A program made the translations under genes and the position numbers. From the NCBI GenBank assembly GCA_030525745.1, contig JAUNED010000018.1, positions 1 through 42,316 on the forward strand: a stretch of DNA of 42,316 nucleotides, in the 5' to 3' direction. This document shows positions 35,595-42,316 of the stretch, in pieces. Origin of the DNA: Lonepinella koalarum (lineage in GTDB: Bacteria > Pseudomonadota > Gammaproteobacteria > Enterobacterales > Pasteurellaceae). The stretch's first letter is position 1. Each line of letters starts with the position of its first letter. The notes beneath the pieces were generated by a model. That model saw only the letters and a list, made by a program, of their open reading frames with translations. It had not been told where the DNA came from and ran no database searches.

Positions 35595-36588
35595 GACTAA
35601 AATGCTCGAAACTATTTAATTGTAATGCCATATTTTTACCGTTTTTGTGGAAGACAATCGGTTGTGATTGTGGTTCGGTAATATGTCCGATACAAGTCAC
35701 TTTTACACCAAATTCTGCTTGGTACTTTTCCAATAGTGTTTTATTTTGAGGGGAAACCGTAAAACATAATTCATAATCCTCTCCGCCCTGTAACGCTAAT
35801 TTTTCTGCTTGTTCTCGCCCGTACAACTTAACTAATTGTTTGGAACAAGGTAAATCCTCTAAATTTATTACCGCACTTTTACCACTTCTTGTCAAAATAT
35901 GACTCAAATCGCCGACCAATCCATCGGATAAATCCAATGCACAGTGGGAAATTTGCTGTTCCAGTAATGTATTGCCTAAGGCAACTCGAGGCGTTGGACG
36001 AAAATGTCGTTGAATTAAATATTCTTCGGCAAAATTGACCTCATTTTTTTTGCCTTCTTGTAAAGATTGCAGCAAATAAAAACCGGCTAAAGCATCACCA
36101 ATTGTCCCCGAAATATAAATCAAATCGCCGACTTTGGCTTGATGACGACAAAGTGCGGTCTGTTTTTCAACAAAACCTTGAGCCGTGACGGTCACTGAAA
36201 TTCGTTCTCCACGGGTAGTATCACCACCAATCAATGCAACATGATGTTCATTTAAAATCTCAAATACGCCTTCACTAAATGCCTGTAACCATTGTTCATC
36301 AACTTTCGGTAAGGTCAACGCCAATGATACCCAAGCAGGCTCAGCGCCCATTGCTGCTAAATCACTTAAATTAGTAGCAATAGCTTTGTAGCCTAAATCT
36401 TGTGGTGCAATATTCGAATAAAAGTGACTATTTTCTACCATCGTATCAGTAGTTATCGCAAGATTTTTTCCTTGAGGCACATCTAATAAGGCACAATCAT
36501 CACCAATGGACAAAATCACATCCTTACGTTTTACTTTTTGTGATTGTGTAAAAAATTGATGAATAAGTTCAAATTCGCCTTTTGCCAT
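35587..36588 (-). CDS. thiL: Thiamine-monophosphate kinase
   Basis: Phosphorylates thiamine monophosphate to thiamine diphosphate with ATP. 333 residues of the PurM-like ATPase family. Motifs: SIGDDCALL near residue 27, TTDTMVENSHF, GGDTTRG, DLSDGLVGDL and GGEDYELCF. The frame runs upstream to 36636, but MAKGEFELIHQFF at ATG 36588 is the family start; the upstream extension overlaps a terminator and is unlikely to be translated. Two uptake signals (35870-35878, 36151-36159) lie within the gene. Confidence 0.94.
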   Translation of the reverse strand: MAKGEFELIHQFFTQSQKVKRKDVILSIGDDCALLDVPQGKNLAITTDTMVENSHFYSNIAPQDLGYKAIATNLSDLAAMGAEPAWVSLALTLPKVDEQWLQAFSEGVFEILNEHHVALIGGDTTRGERISVTVTAQGFVEKQTALCRHQAKVGDLIYISGTIGDALAGFYLLQSLQEGKKNEVNFAEEYLIQRHFRPTPRVALGNTLLEQQISHCALDLSDGLVGDLSHILTRSGKSAVINLEDLPCSKQLVKLYGREQAEKLALQGGEDYELCFTVSPQNKTLLEKYQAEFGVKVTCIGHITEPQSQPIVFHKNGKNMALQLNSFEHFSHD

Positions 36589-36606
36589 ATAAATACTTAC
36601 TTTAAA

Positions 36607-36635
36607 TAAATAAAAAATGGTGGGCAACCCCACCA
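36607..36635 (-). terminator. Terminator between nusB and thiL
   Basis: Stem TGGTGGG (36618-36624) with CCCACCA (36629-36635) and a 4-base loop. On the minus strand it is followed by TTTTTTATTTATTT. It separates ribH-nusB from thiL-pgpA, or limits read-through. Confidence 0.8.
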
Positions 36636-36649
36636 AATTAGTCTGTTTA

Positions 36650-37084
36650 TTATTTCCGCCCTAATGCTGGTGCAACCTTATCAAGTACGCCGTTAATATA
36701 TTTGTGGGCATCATCCGCACCAAATGTCTTTGCCAATTCAATGGCTTCATTAATAACCACTTTATAGGGTACATCTAATTGATATTTCAGCTCATAAGCG
36801 GCTAAACGCAAAATCGCTTTTTCAATTGGCGTTAATTCTTCCACTGTACGATCTAAAAACGGAGACACAATGGCATCAACTACATTCACATTTTCTGTTG
36901 TTTGACGAAAAAGCGTGCGAAAGTAAGGGGTATCTACTCCGCTTAAATCCTGTTCTGTGATGAAGGATAATTCCACAACCGCAGGGTCATTATCCGAAAT
37001 GTGCCAAGAATACAATGCTTGCACCGCACACTCTCTTGCTCGGCGACGTGGCGAAATTTTTTTCTCTTGCTTTTGTTCTGTCAT
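36650..37084 (-). CDS. nusB: Transcription antitermination factor NusB
   Basis: Binds boxA RNA with ribosomal protein S10 in rRNA antitermination. 144 residues from ATG 37084, equal to the H. influenzae protein; four extra residues are possible upstream. Motifs: the arginine-rich RNA-binding [33 protein letters not shown] and [20 protein letters not shown]. It is 15 bases after ribH, the usual ribH-nusB pair. Confidence 0.96.
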   Translation of the reverse strand: MTEQKQEKKISPRRRARECAVQALYSWHISDNDPAVVELSFITEQDLSGVDTPYFRTLFRQTTENVNVVDAIVSPFLDRTVEELTPIEKAILRLAAYELKYQLDVPYKVVINEAIELAKTFGADDAHKYINGVLDKVAPALGRK

Positions 37085-37099
37085 TTTATAGCTCAACTA

Positions 37100-37573
37100 T
37101 TATGCAACTTTAATTTGCTCTAATACATTAATCATTTCTAATGCAACTAAAGCAGCCTCAGCGCCTTTATTACCTGCTTTTGTGCCTGCCCGCTCGATAG
37201 CTTGTTCAATATTTTCCGTGGTTAATACACCAAAGGCAACCGGAATGCCATATTGCATAGCAACCTGACCTAAACCACTACCAGCTTCACCAGCCACATA
37301 TTCAAAATGTGCTGTACCACCACGAATAACCGTGCCGACAGCAACAATTGCATCAAATTTTTGGGTTTCAGCTAAAGTACGTACTGTTAATGGTAATTCA
37401 TAAGCTCCAGGAACTTTAATCAATGTAATATTTTCATCTTTCACTTGTCCGACACGTTTTAGTGCATCAATTGCACCATCTACTAAACTATCGTTAATAA
37501 AATGGTTAAAACGCCCTACAACTACAGCAATTTTCGCATTCGGTGATACCAATGAGCCTTCTAAAATCTTCAT
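37100..37573 (-). CDS. ribH: 6,7-dimethyl-8-ribityllumazine synthase
   Basis: Penultimate enzyme of riboflavin synthesis. 157 residues. [17 protein letters not shown] (substrate phenyl ring), [25 protein letters not shown] (catalytic His and phosphate binding) and GNKGAEAA near the end are diagnostic. It begins the ribH-nusB unit, divergent from tyrP. I saw no FMN riboswitch in its 5' region. Confidence 0.97.
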   Translation of the reverse strand: MKILEGSLVSPNAKIAVVVGRFNHFINDSLVDGAIDALKRVGQVKDENITLIKVPGAYELPLTVRTLAETQKFDAIVAVGTVIRGGTAHFEYVAGEAGSGLGQVAMQYGIPVAFGVLTTENIEQAIERAGTKAGNKGAEAALVALEMINVLEQIKVA

Positions 37574-37680
37574 ATTCTTTCCTAATGTTTTAATAAAATA
37601 AGACCAATAAATCGGTTGCCGATTTTAACACAGAAATTGTGTTTTTTCAGAATTTATTGCAAAAGTATGGCCAAATCCCC

Positions 37681-37739
37681 TGTAACATTTTCTATACATT
37701 GTAAAAAACCATTACAAAATACAAAAAAACAGTTAAAAT
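37681..37739 (+). promoter_or_regulatory. tyrP promoter with tandem TyrR-type boxes
   Basis: Two adjoining palindromes: TGTAAC-N6-TATACA (37681-37698), 10 of 12 defined positions of the TyrR box TGTAAA-N6-TTTACA, and TTGTAA-N7-TTACAA (37699-37717). The second overlaps the -35 candidate TTACAA (37712-37717), which is 16 bases ahead of TAAAAT (37734-37739). This is the layout expected for control of a tyrosine transporter by TyrR. Confidence 0.6.
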
Positions 37740-37772
37740 CGACCGCACTTTTTACTTGATTAAGGAACTTTT

Positions 37773-38978
37773 ATGCAAAATAAAACTTTGGGTAGTGCAT
37801 TGATTGTCGCTGGTACAACAATCGGCGCCGGAATGGTATCTATGCCACTAACCTCTGCCGGCTTAGGTTTTGGTTACACCTTATTTCTTCTGATTTTTCT
37901 GTGGGCATTATTGGCTTATAGTGCGTTGTTGTTTGTCGAAGTCTATCAAAAAGCACCAAGATTAGATGCCGGCATTGCCACATTAGCTGAACAATATTTC
38001 GGTATGACCGGACGTATTTTAGCGACGCTCTCTTTGGTTGTATTTATGTATGCCATATTAACGGTTTATGTGTTGATGAGCAGCGATTTAATCTCTAGTG
38101 TACTACCGGCATTACAATCCTACGGAAAAGAAATTTCCATTGTCTTTACTGTCTTTTTCGGTATTTTTATCGTTGCAGGAACCGGTAAAGTCGATTTTGC
38201 TACTCGTGTATTATTTATCGCAAAATTAGCTTCATTAGCAGTCTTATTGATCCTAATGCTACCGAAAGTAACCATGGAAAATTTAATGGCCTTACCTTTA
38301 GATAAAGCCTTATTAATCTCGGCTAGCCCATTCTTTTTTACCTCTTTTGGATTTCACCCCGTTATCCCAAGTATCAATAGCTATTTAAACGGTGACATTA
38401 AACGCTTACGCATTGCCATTATTGCTGGTACCGGATTACCCCTATTCGTATATATTTTATGGCAAATGGCAACACATGGCGTATTAACACAATTTGAAAT
38501 GACTCGCTTACTTGCCGAAGATCCTACCCTTGGTGGCTTAGTCAATGTTATTACCCAAATTACCGGTAGCGAACTTATCGGCTGGGCTGTACGCTTATTC
38601 TCTTTATTTGCTTTATTTACTTCATTCCTTGGCGTTGCACTGGCCTTGTTTGACTGCCTTGATGATTTATTGCAGCGAATAAATGTGAAAGCCGGTCGTA
38701 TTTCATTAGGCTTATGGACCTTCATTCCTACCCTGTTCTTTGCATTATTTTATCGTGATTTCCTTGCCGTATTAGCATTAGCCGGACAAATGTTCACGTT
38801 TTATGGCTTAGTACTGCCTATAGGTATGGTATGGCGTTTCCGTAAACTTTATCCGAATTCACCATACAATGTTATTGGTGGTAACATAGGTTTATTTATC
38901 GCCTTATTACTTGGCTTACTCATTATCAATGTGCCATTCTTAATTGATGCCGGTTATCTGCCTAAGGTTATCGGCTAA
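37773..38978 (+). CDS. tyrP: Tyrosine-specific transport protein TyrP
   Basis: 401 residues and about 11 membrane helices, of the hydroxy/aromatic amino acid permease family. The N-terminal SALIVAGTTIGAGMVSMPL is the family signature, and SPFFFTSFGFHPVIPSINSY in mid-protein is typical of TyrP/Mtr. Imports tyrosine with protons. The adjacent TyrR-type boxes support tyrosine over tryptophan as substrate. AAGGA precedes the ATG, and an uptake signal (37742-37750) lies in the leader. Confidence 0.92.
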   Translation: MQNKTLGSALIVAGTTIGAGMVSMPLTSAGLGFGYTLFLLIFLWALLAYSALLFVEVYQKAPRLDAGIATLAEQYFGMTGRILATLSLVVFMYAILTVYVLMSSDLISSVLPALQSYGKEISIVFTVFFGIFIVAGTGKVDFATRVLFIAKLASLAVLLILMLPKVTMENLMALPLDKALLISASPFFFTSFGFHPVIPSINSYLNGDIKRLRIAIIAGTGLPLFVYILWQMATHGVLTQFEMTRLLAEDPTLGGLVNVITQITGSELIGWAVRLFSLFALFTSFLGVALALFDCLDDLLQRINVKAGRISLGLWTFIPTLFFALFYRDFLAVLALAGQMFTFYGLVLPIGMVWRFRKLYPNSPYNVIGGNIGLFIALLLGLLIINVPFLIDAGYLPKVIG

Positions 38979-38985
38979 CAACATC

Positions 38986-39022
38986 AAAAATAAAGCGAGA
39001 AACACTTTCTCGCTTTATTTTT
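38986..39022. terminator. Bidirectional terminator between tyrP and sppA
   Basis: A perfect 17-bp stem (38986-39002 with 39006-39022) around a 3-base loop, with A-run and T-run at the ends. It serves both convergent genes. Confidence 0.9.
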
Positions 39023-39026
39023 CTGA

Positions 39027-40916
39027 TCAATACACTTTCATACAATTCAAACAATATAAATACTGCCCCTTAGGATCATTAAACCTATTCAATAATCCAA
39101 GTTGCACTTTCACTTGCTGAACGTCCTGTGGAAAACCAAGCCAATTTACAACCGCACTTTTTAAGACATCCGATCCTACTAAGCTCTGTTTTCTCAGATC
39201 CTTCAATACAGAGCCCCAAAAATTGTCATCAGCCTCTTCAATCCATTCTATAGCAAAGTCCTCCGCTTGAATTTGTTGTTCCTGTGGTAATTTAGTATTG
39301 ATAAGCTCAATCACTTTATTGACTGCCGAATCAAAATCCCCCAACTCATCAACCAATCCGTTTGCGTAAGCCTCTTCCCCTAACCAAATTTGTCCTTGTG
39401 CCAATTTGTCTGCCTGCACTTTACTGATATTTCGACCTTTTGCAACTAAGCTCAAAAACTGATCATAACCTTGTTCAATTTCTAATTGATAAATCTGGCT
39501 TAACTCAGGTGATAAAGCACTGAATACATTATTTTCAGCCATCTTCGAGGTACTTACTCCATCAGCTGAAACACCAATTTTTTTCAGGCTTTTTTCAAAG
39601 GTTGGAAACATCGCAAAAATACCGATAGAACCGGTGATCGTATTTTTATCCGCTACAATATAATCTGAAGTAGAGGAAATCCAATAGCCACCGGAGGCCG
39701 CCATCCCCCCCATAGATACCACAACCGGTTTACCACTCTGTTGTAAATTATCCACTTCTTGACGAATAATTTCCGAGGCAAACGCACTCCCCCCCGGGCT
39801 ATTTACTCGTAATACTACCCCTTTAACCTCATTATCATCATAAGCCTGACGTAATAAACGGGCGACCGTATCACCACCAACCTCTTCTTCAATACTTTCA
39901 CCATCAACAATCGTTCCTTCTACATTGACTACGGCTATTTTATTTGGGCTTCTGGCTAATATTCTGTCCGGTAATGCCGCTAAGTAAGTATCAAAATCTA
40001 CAAATTTAAACCCTTTTTCTTTATCTTCTCCAAAAAGTGCAGTAAGTTTTTTATCTGTTTCCAAATGAGTTGCCAGCTGAGTGAGCAATTTACGTTGTAC
40101 TGCATAAGCAGTGCTATCCCCTTTTAAGTTTGTCAAATCACGAATATACCGTGCAGACTCCGGCAAGACATCTTTTAACGGAATTCCACGATTTTGAGAC
40201 ACTACCTGTTGATAATTTTCCCATTTTTTACCTAACCAACGTTGTAGATTTTGCTTCGCTTCAGCAGACATATCATCACGCAAAAACGGCTCAACAGCTG
40301 ACTTATATGTCCCCACTCTAAAAATATGAGGCGTAATTTCCAGTTTTTCCAACAAAGACTTAAAATATAAATTTTTGGCAGATAAGCCCTGAATAGCGAT
40401 ATTTCCTCTTGGATTCAAATAAATTTCATCGGCAAAGCTAGCCAAAAAATACTGGCTTTGAGAATAATTATCTGCCACTGCAATAACAGGCTTACCGCTT
40501 TTTTTGAAAGCTAAAATGGCTTTACCGATATATTCCATCGCCGGCAAATCACCGCCTTCAAAATAATTCAAATCTAAAACAATCCCTTGAATTTTATCGT
40601 CTGTTTCTGCGGACTGAATAACATAGAACACATCAAATGTAGAAATCTGTCGAGAAACATGATGTCCCTCGGCCTCTTGTAATAACCTCTGCCAATTCAT
40701 CGTATTCTCACGGTTATCCGCTAAATAACCATCTAAATTCAGCAATAATGCACCTTGATTACCCACTAAATCAACCTGTTCCTTCTGATTTACTGTCAAT
40801 CCAACAATCACTGCTAAAAATAAAACAAAAAATAAGAACACTAAATTCATCACAAGGTTTCGGATACAATTTATGCTGTTCCACAAAAACATCAGAATTT
40901 TTTTTACTGCCTTCAT
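39027..40916 (-). CDS. sppA: Signal peptide peptidase SppA (protease IV)
   Basis: Inner-membrane serine protease that degrades cleaved signal peptides. The 629 residues correspond to the long, two-domain (67K) form. One N-terminal membrane anchor (about 25-48) is followed by the N-domain, where the catalytic lysine lies in RVGTYKSAVEPF (about residue 208). The C-domain carries the nucleophile serine in GGMAASGGYWIS (about residue 408). ATG 40916 has AAAGGA upstream and gives the family start MKAVKKILMFLW; the frame is open to 40943. It is divergent from ydjA, the same neighbourhood as in H. influenzae. Confidence 0.95.
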   Translation of the reverse strand: MKAVKKILMFLWNSINCIRNLVMNLVFLFFVLFLAVIVGLTVNQKEQVDLVGNQGALLLNLDGYLADNRENTMNWQRLLQEAEGHHVSRQISTFDVFYVIQSAETDDKIQGIVLDLNYFEGGDLPAMEYIGKAILAFKKSGKPVIAVADNYSQSQYFLASFADEIYLNPRGNIAIQGLSAKNLYFKSLLEKLEITPHIFRVGTYKSAVEPFLRDDMSAEAKQNLQRWLGKKWENYQQVVSQNRGIPLKDVLPESARYIRDLTNLKGDSTAYAVQRKLLTQLATHLETDKKLTALFGEDKEKGFKFVDFDTYLAALPDRILARSPNKIAVVNVEGTIVDGESIEEEVGGDTVARLLRQAYDDNEVKGVVLRVNSPGGSAFASEIIRQEVDNLQQSGKPVVVSMGGMAASGGYWISSTSDYIVADKNTITGSIGIFAMFPTFEKSLKKIGVSADGVSTSKMAENNVFSALSPELSQIYQLEIEQGYDQFLSLVAKGRNISKVQADKLAQGQIWLGEEAYANGLVDELGDFDSAVNKVIELINTKLPQEQQIQAEDFAIEWIEEADDNFWGSVLKDLRKQSLVGSDVLKSAVVNWLGFPQDVQQVKVQLGLLNRFNDPKGQYLYCLNCMKVY

Positions 40917-40971
40917 TCTCTTTCCTTTTTGAATAAAAATCACTGTTCAAAATACCACAATTTAAAAAATA

Positions 40972-40980
40972 TGCTAGAAT
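40972..40980 (+). promoter_or_regulatory. Extended -10 promoter of ydjA
   Basis: TG-C-TAGAAT, an extended -10 box with no good -35, 37 bases ahead of the ydjA start. It is followed by an uptake signal (40984-40992) in the leader. Confidence 0.5.
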
Positions 40981-41016
40981 CAGACCGCACTTTTCATCTC
41001 AATTTGAGGAATTTTT

Positions 41017-41568
41017 ATGGAAGCATTAACCCTTTTAACCTCTCGCCACTCAAATAAAAAGTTAGGTTTTCCGACACCAAACCGACAACAACTGGAAGCG
41101 ATTTTTCAAGCGGCCTTACATGTTCCTGATCACGGAAAATTACAACCCTATGCCTTTTTCGTCTTTGAAAATGAAGGCTTAATCAAATTTGACTATTGCT
41201 TGAAAAAAACAATATCCGAATTTCAATTGGATGAACGTACTGCACAAAAAGCGGAAAACCTTGCCCGATCACCAATGATTATTGCTGTCGTTGCGAAACT
41301 ACAAACTGACATTGAAAAAGTGCCGGCGTGGGAACAAATGCTGACAGCAGGTTGTGCCGCCTATGCTATTCAACTGGCCGCTAATGCATTGGGCTTTGAT
41401 AATGTTTGGTTGAGTGGAAAATGGGTAAATGGGGCAGCCTTAAGAGAACTTTGTCATTGTCAGGAAAAAGATAAAATCATCGCCTTAATCAAAATCGGCA
41501 CAGCTGAAACAGGGAATGAAAGAGAACCGAAAGTAGTAGAATTAGAACAGTTTGTGCATTATGTATAA
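41017..41568 (+). CDS. ydjA: YdjA-type nitroreductase family protein
   Basis: 183-residue FMN-binding nitroreductase-fold protein. The N-terminal LLTSRHSNKKLG has the Arg-His-Ser FMN-binding motif. DHGKLQPYAFFVF and the later AANALGFDNVWLSGKW are typical of the small YdjA subgroup. The physiological substrate is unknown. GAGGA precedes the ATG. Its last 10 bases overlap the 3' end of the convergent P-loop gene. Confidence 0.9.
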   Translation: MEALTLLTSRHSNKKLGFPTPNRQQLEAIFQAALHVPDHGKLQPYAFFVFENEGLIKFDYCLKKTISEFQLDERTAQKAENLARSPMIIAVVAKLQTDIEKVPAWEQMLTAGCAAYAIQLAANALGFDNVWLSGKWVNGAALRELCHCQEKDKIIALIKIGTAETGNEREPKVVELEQFVHYV

Positions 41569-42017
41569 TGGCTAATAATGATCTCTCCTTTAATCGGATA
41601 CTCGCAAAGGCTTTGATACATTGATTGAACGATTTCAACCGGCACATTATGTTGGTTTTGAAAGAAATTTGTCATTCTATAAATCTCAGTTTGCATATTT
41701 AATGCCTTAGCTCGAGCTAAAGTGCGGTCAATTTCAGCCACATTTACCCCTACATTACTAATGATGATCAATATATCCCTTGAGGATTTTTCTACGATAT
41801 GGAATGCTTTTTGTAATTTTTCCCAAGCTAATTTTTTTGCTCTTTTAAAACGCTCTTCTGTCCAGCAATATTGGCCGTTCTCCATCAAAAAATGATCATT
41901 TTCAATATGAAATATGTCAGCTTGTGGATATTGTTGCAAAAATTCGCTGATTTTATTCAAGGCGAAAGTAGTTTTCCCCGAACCTGAATGTCCTCGTACA
42001 ATAATCAGTTTTTTCAT
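41559..42017 (-). CDS. P-loop NTPase, N4BP2/polynucleotide-kinase-like
   Basis: 152 residues. A Walker A motif, VRGHSGSGKTTFA, begins at residue 7. It is followed by IFHIENDHFL (the acidic residues that act as metal and base ligands in this kinase group) and YCWTEERFKRAKKLAWEKL. IIISNVGVNV takes the place of the usual I-V-D-N-T-N strand; the missing Asp is unusual. The pattern is that of small N4BP2-like P-loop kinases, including polynucleotide kinases and phage-type nucleotide kinases, but no substrate can be named. It lies between rplT and ydjA and overlaps the latter by 10 bases. Confidence 0.75.
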   Translation of the reverse strand: MKKLIIVRGHSGSGKTTFALNKISEFLQQYPQADIFHIENDHFLMENGQYCWTEERFKRAKKLAWEKLQKAFHIVEKSSRDILIIISNVGVNVAEIDRTLARAKALNMQTEIYRMTNFFQNQHNVPVEIVQSMYQSLCEYPIKGEIIISHYT

Positions 42018-42028
42018 ATAAAAAACAT

Positions 42029-42052
42029 AAAAAAGGACGCTTTTCAGCGCCC
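42029..42052 (-). terminator. Terminator of the infC-rpmI-rplT operon
   Basis: Minus-strand stem GGGCGCT-GAAA-AGCGTCC (42052-42035) with one G-T pair and a GAAA tetraloop, followed by T6, 20 bases beyond the rplT stop. Confidence 0.85.
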
Positions 42053-42071
42053 TAATCTCTATTCTTTAAAA

Positions 42072-42316
<245 letters not shown>

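Noticed and set aside
37574-37680. FMN riboswitch ahead of ribH
   Set aside because: The leader is only about 100 bases and AT-rich, with none of the conserved RFN-element segments. The small ACACA/TGTGT palindrome at 37629-37643 is too short to call.

Overview
The window is Pasteurellaceae chromosome. Nearly every protein has a close Haemophilus influenzae or Pasteurella-type look, and about 30 copies of the Haemophilus-type DNA uptake signal (AAGTGCGGT or its complement) are scattered from base 6084 onward, several as inverted pairs that serve as terminators. Genus cannot be fixed from the sequence alone. No transposase, phage gene, CRISPR array, tRNA or rRNA gene was seen.

Layout. 1-3095: end of a tetrathionate reductase operon (ttrA), visibly richer in GC than the rest. 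3432-15702: housekeeping genes: ppc, a small lipoprotein, a yoaH/UDG/rsmI group, the lpoA-yraN-diaA-dolP operon, asnS, a DUF695/RraB-like gene with xthA, and sfsA. 15736-15838: an orphan promoter overlapped by a Fur-box-like sequence, followed at once by a strong terminator; I read this as an unannotated iron-regulated small RNA. 15907-32944: a 17-kb allantoin catabolic island. 33046-42316: tcyP-like and rhtC-like transporters, pgpA-thiL, nusB-ribH, tyrP with tandem TyrR-type boxes, sppA, ydjA, a P-loop kinase-like gene and the 3' part of rplT.

The allantoin island encodes a full route from allantoin to ATP. Two NCS1 permeases and two allantoinases feed allantoate amidohydrolase (allC), ureidoglycine aminohydrolase (allE), ureidoglycolate dehydrogenase (allD), oxamate carbamoyltransferase (an FdrA-AllG fusion plus a DUF2877/AllH protein) and carbamate kinase (arcC). 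The expected products are ATP, NADH, ammonia, CO2 and oxamate. An LctP-family permease inside the operon is a good candidate for oxamate export, because oxamate is a structural analogue of lactate and pyruvate. An alpha/beta hydrolase and a 62-residue membrane protein in the cluster have no assigned role. No regulator is encoded here.

The most unusual feature is a roughly 105-bp repeat made of four consecutive hairpins. It occurs four times, all inside the allantoin island, always directly after a stop codon and always in the same orientation relative to that gene. Base changes between copies are compensated in the stems, so the fold appears to be conserved. The island and ttrA also hold the window's only Actinobacillus-type uptake signals (ACAAGCGGTC), which suggests exchange between the two uptake-signal lineages of the family.
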